Shown here: in pieces, positions 35,101 through 47,400 of the stretch
How positions within the stretch are numbered: position 1 is the stretch's first letter
How the letters are laid out: each line of letters opens with the position of its first letter
Assembly (NCBI RefSeq): GCF_958298935.1
Contig: NC_084929.1
Coordinates: forward strand, 34,103,501-34,167,500
Source of the DNA: Phragmites australis
Lineage: Eukaryota > Streptophyta > Magnoliopsida > Poales > Poaceae
Reading direction: 5' to 3'
DNA length: 64,000 nucleotides
The notes under the pieces: model-generated
Seen by the model: the letters and a program-made list of their open reading frames with translations, nothing else
Told to the model about the DNA's origin: nothing
The model's database searches: none
Made by a program: the position numbers and the translations under genes

Positions 35101-38100
35101 GCGCAACCAATTTGATTTTACATATGCAACATGACAAATTAACAACTGATGAAATCTTGTCTCTATTGTGTTAGACTTATTATTGATATTTATTCAATTG
35201 CACATTACATTTCTTACACAGACTGTGATAACACATTGCTTTATATTAACAATTAAGTGATTTAGCCATCATCATAAATGAATATAAAATTATTGATGCA
35301 TCTCAGATACATCTGGACATCGAATTCAATGCTTTGGCCCTTTAGGCGTAACATCTGGTTTTTGGTCAAAAGTTTTTGATGTTTCAGATCTAAATATGTT
35401 GTTTTTATGTTCTCAAGTGAAGTGAATTAATCTCAACTCTTTGGTTTCATCAGTTGCATTTTTGTTGATCAGTATTGCCGAGGATCAAGTTATATTCCCA
35501 GCAGTCGATGGTGAATTGTCCTTTGTAAAGGAGCATGCTGACGAAGAGCAGAGCTTTAATAAATTTAGATGTTTAATTCAACAAATCCAAATAGCAGGAG
35601 CAAGATCAACTGCAGTGGATTTTTACTCTGAGTTATGTTCACAAGCTGATCAGATAATGCAGAAAATCGAGAGGCAATTCAATGATGAGGAAACAAAGGT
35701 TAGTTTAGACTAAATAAGCTGGAACTGTTGTCCTATCAGTTCGAATATTAACCCTACTTGACCGATAGATCTCATCTCTTGTCCACCTTATTATCCAGGT
35801 ACTTCCTGAAGCTAGAATAAATTTCTCACAAGAGAAACAAAGGGAACTGTTATATAGGAGTCTCTGTGTCATGCCATTGAAGTTACTGGAACGTGTATTA
35901 CCATGGTTTGCAGCGAAGCTTAATGATGCAGAGGTGGTATATTTTCTTCAGAATATGCAATTGGCAGGTTATATTTATTTACTTTCCTATTTTCTCTGTG
36001 CCATAATACACTAGTTTTGCAAAAATCTTTCCAAATTTTAATTTTATTTACTAATAATGCATGGAGCAGCACCTTCCTCTGAAACTGCATTGGTCAGTCT
36101 TCTCTCTGGCTGGGCATGCAAAGGTCGTTTGGAGGACACATCCAACTCTGGAAAGTTTGTATGCTTGAAATCACGAGCAGTGAGCTGCGCATTGGGTGGA
36201 GAAGAATTAAAAAAATGTCAGTCATTCTGTCCATGTTCTATTGGTAGCAAGGGAGCCTTTTCTCTACTATTGCAATCAGAAAATGGTTCCAGGCCAGCCA
36301 AGCGTTTAAGTCATGCAGAATCTAGTACCAATATTAATAGACGTCATTGCTCACAAAATACTGACATCGAAGCATCTCCATGTGCCAGCAGACCTTGTTA
36401 CATTCCTAGGTTAAGAGTAGAAAGTAGTGACCTCGGTGTTAGTTCATTTGCCTCTGCAAAGGCCTTGCGCTCTCTGCCTTACAATTCTGCACCTTCATTA
36501 TATTCAAGCCTTTTTTCATGGGAGACAGATGCAGAATTTTCTGGCCCAGATAACCTTTCTAGGCCAATTGACACCATATTCAAATTTCATAAGGCAATTC
36601 GCAAGGATTTAGAATATTTAGATGTTGAGTCTGGAAAGTTTATCGATGGGGATGAATCTAGTCTTCGCCAATTCATCGGACGGTTTCGTTTACTGTGGGG
36701 TCTTTATAGAGCACACAGCAATGCTGAAGATGAGACTGTATTTCCTGCTCTTGAATCAAAAGAGACACTGCACAATGTCAGCCACTCGTACACCCTTGAC
36801 CACAAGCAGGGAGAAAAACTGTTTAAAGATATATCCAGTGTTCTATTTGAGCTTTCACAACTACATGATGATTTGAGCCATCCCTTTGATGAAGTTGATA
36901 AAGCTGGAACAATTTTTATTTGTTCAGATAACAAGATTGATTGGACCAGAAAGCATAATGAACTTTTGACGAAGCTTCAAGGAATGTGCAAGTCTATCCG
37001 GGTCACCTTGTCTAATCATGTTCATAGAGAAGAACTTGAGTTGTGGCCATTGTTTGATAAACACTTTTCTATAGAGGAGCAGGATAAGATTATCGGTCGT
37101 ATAATTGGAACAACAGGCGCCGAGGTTCTGCAGTCAATGTTACCTTGGGTTACATCAGCACTTAGTCTAGAGGAACAAAATAAAATGCTGGATACATGGA
37201 GGCAAGCAACTAAGAATACAATGTTCGATGAATGGCTAAATGAATGGTGGAAGGGACCTTCAACTTCGTCTGGCCCTTCAAACAAGGCCTCTTCTCCTCC
37301 AGAAGGTCTGTTCAATTGGTTTTCTTCTTGTTTCCTCTCTTCTACATCTTCCATGGTTTTAGGTTTCCATATTATATTTTATTAATGTCATTGATGTCAT
37401 ATCGTTATCGATAAGAGAACCCTTGATTGGGCCCCACTGGTCTATACCTTGTTTGATGGAATAAAAGAGAGAGGATAATTACCAGTTATATACGATTTTT
37501 GTAAAAGATTTAACAATTTTCAATGAGCGACATGTTCATAGATAAGTTAGATGTTTTATTTGAAATTATCATTGTATCTCCTATTGCGACACGGATAGCA
37601 GTGCCAATGATTACTACTAAGTTTTAGGCAGAATGCTAGTTTAGATGAACCAAGGGGCGTATTAACAAACATTCAATTTACTAGATGTCAAATTGTGCAA
37701 TGACTGATATATTCTTGCAATTTCAACAACTAAAATGGCAATTTGGACATCCCAATTGCTTGACTAATTTGAACGGCTCAAACTATAGACGATGCAATTC
37801 TTGGTAATGCCTCTGAATTATTATAGAAAAGAAATTTAATCGAGGATAATGAAGATGGATTAATCATACCTGAGGTTGACTGGTTAGATAATAACCAGAG
37901 TAGAGAGAGCAGGATGTAATATTATGATAAAAGAGGATAACCTGTAAAATAGCTCTTTCTCGTGATTCATGGTATATCGGTACGTTACAGTTTTCATACA
38001 AACTTTTATTTCACTGAGCTTTTTTATCTTGGCCTTGTAGAAAGTCATTTTCAGGGGAATCTTGAACAGAGTGACCAGATGTTTAAGCCTGGTTGGAAGG

Positions 38101-41100
38101 ACATCTTCCGAATGAACCAGAGTGAGCTGGAGGCTGAGATACGAAAGGTTTCTCGAGATTCTACTCTTGATCCAAGGAGAAAGGCCTATCTGATCCAAAA
38201 TCTCATGACCAGGTTTGTTATTTAAATAAACAATACATAAGTTCAAGTGATTTTTCCTTCTGTTCCTTCTAAAACTACAGGAAATAAGTTGGCATGACTA
38301 TTGTCTATTCCTAATTATGTAAATTTTAGCCGCTGGATAGCTTCTCAGCAGAAATCACTGGAGTCAAGTGCAGAACATAATAATAGATGCACAGGAATAC
38401 CTGGATGCATTCCTTCATATCGAGATCCAGATAGACAAGTATTTGGTTGTGAACATTACAAACGAAACTGCAAGGTTGTTGCTGTATGCTGCAATAAGCT
38501 GTTCACATGCAGATTCTGTCATGATGAAGTCAGTGACCATACAATGGAAAGGTAACTTTGCCACAATCATTTATTTCAATATCTTCTACACCTTTAGTTG
38601 ATAAAGGATGCTTCTGTATTTCTTATGGTAGAGTTTTCAGATTCCGTTTTTTAACATCTAACTACAAACATCAAATAAGCCTGCAGTTATCGATTGAAAA
38701 TTGTTGGTTGCAATGCTGTTATGGGACAACACTTCCTTTGCAAACTGAACAGTTTTCCTCTTATTGAAATTCCCAGTTGTAGCTTTTATTTTCTGCGAAG
38801 CAGCTAAGATTTGGTAGATACATAATCGCGTACTGGGACAACCTTTTGTCATATGAAGTGTTGATTGTTAGAACTTAGAAATCTAATAAGATAAAAGGCT
38901 AAAATATTTTGTTCACTTTGTGGAGCTGCTATTTGTAGGAAAGCAACGATGGAGATGATGTGCATGCTATGCCTGAAAGTTCAGCCGGTTGGTCCAAATT
39001 GCCAAACCGCTTCTTGCAATGGGCTATCCATGGCAAAGTATTACTGTAGCATATGCAAGTTTTTTGATGACGAAAGGTACTATTATACTGCTCTAGATTT
39101 TAGTTTCTATTGCTGCGTACAACCCTTCTCTTTGTAGGTTCCATATATTTCTCTGTGACAAATGCATTGTGGCTCACTTTTGCCCTTACTTCTTTGGAAC
39201 AATGTGCTGTTTTCCTTTCTTGGCACTGAACATGCGGATGTTGATTTCTTGCCCTCTTATGGTCGTGTTCTATGTATGAATGCTTCAATTGTCCAGTCAC
39301 ATTTTCTTTTCTAACTAAAGTTTTATGCAAAAATTTAAGCCACTGCAGTGGTAAGCTGTGAGAGCCTGTCCTTAATTTTGTATAATGTGTTGTGTGCCAC
39401 ATTTAATTAATTGTATTGCATTACTTGAAATTAATTGTAGGTTGATGTGGTCCATCTTTGTAATATTTTAGACACTCCTAATTCTAGGTTGTTTTTCAGG
39501 ACCGTCTACCATTGTCCTTTCTGTAATTTGTGTCGTCTTGGGGAAGGATTGGGTACTGATTTCTTCCATTGCATGAAGTGCAATTGTTGCCTTAGCATTA
39601 AATTGATAAAACACAAATGCCGAGAAAAGATGCTAGAGATGAATTGCCCAATCTGTTGCAACTTCATATTTACATCAAGTGCACCAGTTAGAGGTCTTCC
39701 TTGTGGCCATTTCATACATTCAGCTTGTTTTCAGGTATGATAATCTAGTAGTATTCTGATATACTACGCTGGCTGGGGTAAATGCTGTTATGACAGATTC
39801 AATTTCAGGCATATACTTGCACTCACTACACTTGTCCAATCTGCTGCAAATCCTTGGGAGATATGACGGTAACCTGCACCACTTAAACAGCAAGAGTTAT
39901 TTTGCATTTACCATTTTGGTTTGCTCTACAAACTGAGCCTGACTCAGTTGGTTGAGGGTGTTGATGTACGTTTAGACCACTCATATTTGATTCCTCTTCA
40001 ATGCGAATTTGTGTGCCTATTTCTTAATAAAAAGCCGTCTACTACCTTTAGGTTGTTCTAGTTTCTTTTCTCTGCCACTGATAAACTCTTCTTATGCTCT
40101 TTTTCTCCAAAGTAATCTGAGGGATGCCTAAGAGTCATATAGGCTCCAAGCGTTTCATTTTGAAAAAAGAAAGAGAGAGAAGGGTGTAGAAACGGACTTT
40201 GTCTATCATAAGCTGGTCTTACAAGTTACATGCTATGCTCTCCAAGTTGCATTTTCCGTATGCTGAAAACACTGTTTCTTCTGTTGGATTTGTAGTAGCT
40301 GAGCTAGCCAACTTTTTTTTTTCCGAACACGCAAGAGAGTTGTGTGTCATTATATTAAGAAGAAGAAAAGGATAGCGTCCGATTACGAAGCCGTACCAAC
40401 GGCCGGGTTAGTATATGGATACATGCGCGCCACTGAAAATATAAACTACCCCGACCGAAAGCTCACGGCCACAAAGACCGCAACCCCCAAGCCCCTCCTA
40501 AGCACTATAAGCTAGCCTCTTCTTTGATCTCTCTTAGTAATTGTGGCATCCTAGGCTGAGCATTGTCGAAGATACAACGATTACGAAGCTTCCACACCGA
40601 CCAATCTACCAAAATCACCAAAGAGTTGAACCCTTTACGAGATTCCTTGGGGGTCCTTCGGCCAGCATCGTGCCACCACTCTTGGAAGTCGCTAGTGGTG
40701 TGATCAGGGGCCAATTCTTGCAAGCTAACATGAAGCATCGATTGTAACTAGACCTCCCTCGTAAACACACAACCAACAAGGAGATGATGGATAGATTCTT
40801 CAGCCTGATCGCACAAGGGGCAGTTGCTCGGATGTTGGAGACCGCGGCGCACTAGGCGGTCAGCCATCCAACAACGATTGATCGAGGCCAACCAAATAAA
40901 GAACTTAGCTCGCGGAGGAGCCCAAGACTTCCAAATCCTCCGATAGGGCTTGAAGCTGGTGGAACCGATGAAGTACTGACGGTATGCCGATTGAGTGGAA
41001 AACTTCCCAGAGGCAGCTGGTGTCCAGATGTGCTGATCTTCGCAGTCAGAAGTGAGAACGACCGGTTGCAGCACCTCCCACACATGCAAATATTCCTCCA

Positions 41101-43821
41101 GCGCCTGGATAGATAGCTCATTGGAAATGTCCCGTATCCAGGCACCCTCTTGCAAGGCATCATATCCCGTCCGCCTGGCCGCCGCCCTCCTCGGCATGAA
41201 CTGAGACAGAGTCGGCGCCAGATCAAATAGGGACCGCCCAGACAACCACCGATCAGTCCAGAAGAACGTATTTCTTCCATCACCAATGACAGAGACGACT
41301 GAGAGAGCAAACATAGCAGCAGCGTTAGGTTGAACGGTGATGTTAAGCGCCATCCAGGGCTGCCCCGGCTCTGATTTCCGCATCCAAAGCCACCTCATCC
41401 GAAGCGACCAAGCGAGATACTCAAGATTCTGAATACCAAGACCTCCAAGCTCAATTGGTCGGCAAACCCTCGACCAAGCCACTGCACAATGACCACCCTG
41501 TACATCACGTCTGCCCCTCTAGAGAAACGCTCGACGCCTTTTGTCTATTGCTTTGATGGTCCATTTGGGAACGTCCAGTGCCATGAGAGTATAGATGGGC
41601 ACGGCCGTGAGCACGGCGCGCACCAAGACCGCCCTACCGACCGAGTTTAGGAGGTCGGCCTTCCATCCTGGGAGCAAGTCATCAAGTTTATCCAGCAACG
41701 GTAGGAGGTCAGACTTGCGGAGCTTGCGGATTGACAGTGGTAGCCCCAAATACTTGCAAGGGAACTCAGAAATGGTGCATGGTAACTCAATGAGGACGAG
41801 CTCAAGGTCACCCTCTGTGCACTAGATCGGCACAATTGAGCTTTTGCTCATATTTGTGGACAGACCGAATGCCGCACCAAAGCACTCAAGAATGGCCTTA
41901 ATCGCAGAGAAATCATGCTCCAACGGATGGATGAACAAGACCACGTCATTGGCATACATAGATACTCGGTGCCCTATGTCTCTGCCCGCCAACGGTGACA
42001 AGATCCCCTCTTGACTGGCTTTGAGGAACAAGGCATTTAAGACGTCCATGATGAGGATAAACAACATCGGTGACAAAGGGTCTCCCTGCCAAAGACCACG
42101 ACGGTGCTCGATCACTTGGCCTGGCCATCCATTAAGAAGCACACGGGTTGACGACGATGCCAACAAGAAGCAAAGCATGGTTCTCCACCTAGGCCCGAAA
42201 TCCAGATGGACCAAAACCTCGAGCAGGAAAGGCCACGACACCGAGTCGAAGGCCTTGGTGATGTCAAGCTTTAGCAAAATCCGAGGGCTCCGTTGTCCGT
42301 GAAGGAATTTAGCCATTTGTTGCACTGAGAGGAAGTTTTCATGGATGCATCTCCCCTTGATAAAGGCGCTTTGATTCACAGCGACCATGGATGGAAGCTT
42401 CGGGGCAAGGCGGTTAGCAAGTATTTTTGTAACCAACTTAGCAAAACTGTGCACCAAGCTAATCGGATGGAAGTCCTTGATAAGCTCGACGTCAGGAGAT
42501 TTGGGGATCAGTATTAGGAAGGCAGAATTAAGCAAATGTAACTTCCTCCCGTCACCATCATGCATAGCGAGCAACACTTCCATAATGTCTTCTTTGATCA
42601 CTCCCCAACACTCTTTATAGAACCGACCTGTGAATCCATCTGGCCTCGGAGCCTTGTCTGACGGCAAGCGCTTTATGGTTTCCCAGACCTCCAACTCAGT
42701 GAAATGCAACTCAAGGTCGCTGAGGTCATGCCCGGGCTGGTGGAAGGAAGACAAGTTCAAGGTCAGTTGGCGGGGATGTGGTGAGCCGAGCAAAGCATTA
42801 TAGAAGTTCCACACCACCTCCTCTTTGTCTTCCCGGGAGGTCAGGACCCGCTCCCCATCCCTGAGCATCGGAACAAAATTCTTGCGTTTGCGATATCTTG
42901 CGTGCATATGGAAGAATGCCGTGTTCGCGTCACCGGCTTGGAGCTGGGAGATACGCAACCTTGAACGAGCAACCGTTCTGTGAAGTTAAGGCAAGAGCTA
43001 GATAATGCAGCTTGACTCGACTTCGCAACCAGTCCTCGACCGGTGACCTGAGCTAGCCAACTTAGGCCCAGATTGGATAGTTTGTGGCTTTAGAGCTTCT
43101 GACTGGCTGAGGAAACGTTTGTGGCTGTTGAATTTTGGTTTTTAGCTTTTACAATAAATTTTTAGCTGCTCAGGACACCAAAAGCTAGCAAAACTACTCT
43201 CGATCTGTTTCTTAGCTTCTAGTTCATTTCAGTTATAACCGGTTTGGATAATTTCTGTCTTTTTTCAAGAAAAAGTCAGAAAAAAACATATCCAAAGGGG
43301 GCCTTAGACCAGCCTTAGAGGCTTCCTTTGGACCGTAGGAGTAAATTACGTAGTGTTGGGCCGTAGGAGTAAATTACGTAGTGTTTTCTCTTGGTGCGTG
43401 TCTGATGTGCATATCGAATGGTCTATCAGTATCTTTTTTGGACGCCTTATTCTGTTCACAGATCTTGATGATTATGTTGTACAGCCTTTTCTCCAGTTCA
43501 GTATGGAAGCTAATACAATCGTTTGTTTCTCTGAAGGTGTATTTTGGCATGCTTGATGATTTGCTGGCTGCGGAGCAGCTTCCTGAGGAATACCGGGACC
43601 GGTGTCAGGTAAGCCATTGTCCACTCTCAGTTTCATTCTTTCGTCTGTTTTAGTATATTTACCGTTGTGTTGCGTGATTGGCCCAGGACATACTTTGTAA
43701 CGACTGTGAGAGAAAAGGTAGATCTCGATTCCATTGGCTGTATCACAAATGTGGCTTCTGTGGTTCGTATAACACCAGAGTTATCAAAACTGATACGGTA
43801 GAGTGGTCTACATCAAATTAA
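32166..43821 (+). CDS. HRZ: HRZ/BRUTUS-type hemerythrin RING zinc-finger E3 ligase (14 exons)
   Basis: Exons: 32166-32435, 33349-33558, 34393-34587, 34699-35048, 35473-35698, 35799-35967, 36070-37305, 38041-38212, 38330-38551, 38939-39076, 39500-39734, 39809-39868, 43537-43608, 43687-43821; all introns GT-AG, giving 3,690 nt and 1,229 residues without a stop. Three hemerythrin domains (about 35-225, 290-470, 635-870) supply His/Glu iron ligands (H42, H84, E88, H111, H153, E157 in the first). The C-terminus has a CHY finger (from C983), a CTCHY finger (from C1053), RING-H2 (C1112/C1115, C1131, H1133, H1136, C1139, C1150/C1153) and a zinc ribbon (C1189/C1192, C1207/C1210). HRZ/BTS proteins bind iron and ubiquitinate regulators of iron-deficiency responses in the nucleus; the three-domain form resembles rice HRZ1. 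Odd points: Gln410 replaces the expected His in domain 2, and intron 12 holds a LINE. Domain edges are approximate. Confidence 0.93.
34170..34203 (+). repeat. G-rich tract in HRZ intron 2
   Basis: A run with more than 25 G residues in 34 bases, including 13 or more consecutive G, preceded by a T run. It lies within the 834-nt second intron and could form a G-quadruplex in the pre-mRNA. Confidence 0.8.
40315..43047 (-). mobile_element. 5'-truncated LINE (L1-type) in HRZ intron 12, 16-bp target duplication
   Basis: The 16-mer CTGAGCTAGCCAACTT is present at 40299-40314 and again at 43048-43063. The left copy is followed by a T run (to 40322), the poly-A tail of a minus-strand element. Between them lie 2,733 bp encoding the C-terminal part of LINE ORF2. 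Variable-length target duplications with a poly-A tail mark target-primed reverse transcription. The insertion is antisense to HRZ, inside the 3,668-nt intron 39869-43536, and leaves the exon reading frames intact. Confidence 0.93.
40505..42985 (-). pseudogene. LINE ORF2: reverse transcriptase and zinc-binding C-terminus (dead)
   Basis: On the minus strand one frame runs from before [15 protein letters not shown] through the LINE RT domain: [60 protein letters not shown]. The catalytic box reads YANDVV instead of YADDVV. The frame goes on to zf-RVT ([31 protein letters not shown]) and a C-terminal WWHDAG block. In-frame stops stand at 41822, 41519 and 40748. The endonuclease domain and part of the RT N-terminus are absent through 5' truncation. 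Confidence 0.9.
43065..43303. mobile_element. Tourist-like MITE, 239 bp, TTA-flanked, in HRZ intron 12
   Basis: Ends GGCCCAGATTGGATAG and (reverse complement of the right end) GGCCCCCTTTGGATATG are inverted repeats. TTA stands at 43062-43064 and 43304-43306. It adjoins the LINE target duplication, so the LINE inserted beside, or into the TSD of, a pre-existing MITE. Confidence 0.7.
43333..43388. repeat. 28-bp direct repeat, two copies
   Basis: CCGTAGGAGTAAATTACGTA begins at 43333 and again at 43361, with the identical continuation GTGTT. It lies in intron 12, ~150 bp upstream of exon 13. Confidence 0.85.
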
Positions 43822-44446
43822 CCAGGCGAGATCCCCCCCCCCCCCTCAAACCCCATTCTGCCTTTTGTTTCTTCTATTTTTTGAACTTTGCTTTTTCTTT
43901 TTTTGGTGCGATTCATTGTTGTAAATATTTTTTGGTGCGATTTTTTGAAGTTTCGGGACAGAAACTTTGTGTTCGTAGCTGTGATAGCTATGCTACTCAG
44001 TTCATAGCCAGATTGTCCTGGGACACTGCCCGGTTCCAGCCTACGATCGCTCCACCTGGATCAGCGTTGGGGGCATCGGCGGTGCCGGGTCGCGACCTAA
44101 GCGTCGAGTAGTGCACCATTGCCGGTTGCCACGAGAACGAGACGGCGGGGGCGGCGGCCATGGCGAGACGAGCCAAACCGAATCAGCCCGACCGAGCTCG
44201 GACCCTGACCATGGTGATCAGCACGGGCCCAAGCGCCGCGGCTCTCCTCCGAGCATGGACTGCATGCTAAAGATAATCTTCTGGAAGCGATAAGATTCTG
44301 GCTGTATCGAGTAGTGATGACTGGCAGACAGCATCAAGCGATGCAGCGCAACTAGATTTTGCTCAGAAGGCCACGAACGTTGGCTTTGCAAACGTTCCGG
44401 CAGGCAAACAGGAAAAGCACTACACAGCAAAATAGAACTCTAGGAG
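43822..44446. other. Intergenic space between convergent genes
   Basis: The 625 bp between the two stop codons should hold both 3' UTRs. It has a C run (43833-43847) just after the HRZ stop, T-rich sequence (43880-43950) and then GC-rich sequence (44020-44250). I see no separate gene. Overlapping 3' UTRs are possible. Confidence 0.5.
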
Positions 44447-47400
44447 TCACAAACGCTTGAACATGTCTAGCCCGATTTCGTTTACTAGCTCCTGGACCAA
44501 ATCCTGCTCGATCTGGGCTCCGATCTGAAACGCTTCGAGCATGGAATCCATGCCAGCCTCAACCGCGTGCTCGACGTCGCTCCCAGCCATATCGTCCAAG
44601 CCCCTCCCAGCCATGTCACTGCACCTTGCAATTTCTTTCTTGACCTCAGCAGCCAGCCTCTCCTCGGTGCAGATCATTGCAAGCCTTGAGAACGACCTGT
44701 AACCTGAATCGCAGAGCTGAACACACATCAAGTCCAGGCACTCCGAAACAAAATCGAGTGCGAGCTCTCTTAGCGGGCTCGCTTCTGTGGCCTTGATGGT
44801 GTTGAAATCCTGCTTGGCGCTTGTCGTCAAGGTGGCAATTGCAGACTCGATTGTTCGGAGAAGGAATGCCTTGGATGATCCTTCCGATTTACGTAGACTA
44901 GATGAGCAAACGTTTGTTAGCAGCAGTTCAACAGTTGTTGTAACCTCTCCAGAGTGTACCAGCTTGCTGTCTTGGACGGCCGGTTTAAACGGTTGAGCAC
45001 CACCCTGGCCAAAATTAGGTTCAGCACACCTGGAACTCCTCTCCGTAGTTACATCTTTCATGCTAGCTGCTGGCGTGCATGTCTCCATTGGAAGGCTGTC
45101 AGTGAAGGCAGCTTCTGTTGGCAATTGTTGAAGACACGAAATAGTCAGTACACAACTCAAAATTGTGTAACATATCTGTCCGGATCTTACATCTTATATA
45201 ACATAATGCCACATACAAGGTAATGTAACCACATGTTCAGTGAAAGCTTTTATTGATTGACCGAAATTATAATGATAAAGGGAAGAACTAAACTACTAAC
45301 AAACAAAAGAGTGGAATACCAGAGTGAAAGCTTTTACTTGTAAGCATTACTGATCAGATCTAGATTTTTTTCAGTGCACCAAAAAGGTTGTTTTCCTTAC
45401 CTGCAGTATTGAGTGGAATACCAGAATAGAAGGCATCATCTGCATATGCAGATTGAAGAATAGATGTAGGGCTTCGCTTATTGCTGCCTCTGGATATAGA
45501 TGGAGGTGGATAGTAACCTTTTGCACCAACCTGCAAATGGTAGCGAGCAAGGAATTTTCCGTCAGAAAAAAAATAGTGTGGTTTTCATTAGAATTATCTC
45601 AGTGTTATGCCATGGTTGAGAACAAGAAAGATCAAAATTACTGACCTCATGTTTTTTATGGGTTTCTCTGAAACCATAAATGACACTGTCCGCTAAGTTG
45701 CACTGCGATAGCAGTTCATCACTTAAAGATTCATCAGTAACAAGGATAGCACTTGTCTTTTCAAGCAAAGAAGAGGGTGCTCTACCACCAGGAATATCTC
45801 TATTTTTCAAATCATCTTGGTTAAAGAAAACTGATTCTGCAGTCTCCGGACTTGATGTGCCTTGTAAAACTTCCTTGAAACCTTCATCTCTACGAGAATG
45901 TCTTTTAGAGCAAGTACCAACTGGAGATCCCTGAACGGCATTACCTGTTCCTGTAGCATTATCACCGGGCAAAGAGGTAGGGGTAACCTTCATCGGTGAA
46001 CTGAAAGTGAAACAAATGATGTCTGATTTCTTGTTACACCTTGAAACATTGTGTGGCACTGCCTGTCTCTGCAAATCACTCATTGCACAGTTTGGACTGG
46101 CAGACTTCGGCTTCTCACTGAGCAACCCTGCGCCTTTTGCAATTATCATGTCTTTCTCCATAGCTTTTGGTGTTGCAGTTTTTAGCTTCAGTTTGTTAGA
46201 GTTATCACTATGCAGGCAACTGTTTCGATGACCTTTTGTGCTCATGTTCTTGTTCTCTGCACTAGTATGTGACTCACCAAATCTATCCATTACCTTTCTT
46301 TTTGGCTTCAAAGATGTACTTCCTGTCATCCTTTTGTTCAGAGAAACAAAGTCCTGGGATGTGTTTGTTGCATTTCGCTCCCCACTTCTATGTTTATGCC
46401 TTTGGACCATATATCCTGGATCTGCCGCTTGACAAGCCACATGCTGTGCATTCTGCTTCAGGTTGTTTTGCTTGAGAGGGCCACAAGGAACACTCCCCCG
46501 GGATATGATCCTCAGCTGATTTTTTCTGACATCAAGATTTGTAACAGCAGCAATACAATTGGATGCCCTCTGAACACCGTCACCAAATCCAGCCTTCTCG
46601 CTTGAGCTAACGAGCAAGCACTTACCATTTTCTTCAGGTTGCATTTGACATGATACATTCTGGTCTGACCTCCTAACTGGAATACTGTTTTTACCATCCT
46701 CTTCAGTCCACTGATTAGAAATAGAATTGTGCAGAGAGGTACCTCCTATGTTGCGAGCACCTAGTCTCGGTACATCAACTTCGTGCATTTCTCCTAAGAA
46801 TTGATCAGATAAACTATGCAAGATAGCAGCAGCACCGGGCGCACCATCAACACGATTACATGAATACTCCAAATACGCATGCTGCCGAGAGAGACGGCGA
46901 TTCCTGGACTGCAAACCAGGTTCCAGAACCTTGGCAGCCGTTTCAATCAATCGAGCCTTGCTCCTGCTGGACATTGACCTTGGGCTCTTGACTGGTGAAG
47001 CTACCTTGTGTGCATGCCTTCGTGGCCACAACGGCCGTGTATCTGGAGCATTGTCATGCCCCATATCGTCTATGAGCTGCCCTGTCTTCTGTTGCTTCTG
47101 AGGTGATGTGTATATGCTCCGAGATGTACCGGACCAATATTGAGGACCTGAATTCCGGTGATCCCCGAGCTCAGAGGAGTCTGTGGCTTTTGTCTGCCGT
47201 TGATGGCTCACAGACGGCATCGAGCTGAGACCCATCAGCCGGGCTACCACTCCTGGAGTACACATTTCGTTCTCACTGCAGTTTTTGTCTTGGCCAGGCT
47301 GTGGGTAGCGACTGTTGCCATTGCCTTCGCTTTTGCTTCTTGATGAGTAATCTGCAGAATTAAGCTGAAGGAAAAGAACGTGAAAGAGTTAGAACTATTG

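Noticed and set aside
39130..39290. Extra HRZ exon after DDER (starting FHIFLCDKC)
   Set aside because: An AG precedes it, but the family continues with the YHCPFCNLC block, which is found with a good acceptor at 39500 and keeps the frame.
43799..44109. A further HRZ terminal exon reading ...RFQPTIAPPGSALG
   Set aside because: Reading straight on from exon 14 reaches TAA at 43821 with a short Ser-Thr-rich tail like that of HRZ relatives, which is simpler than another splice.
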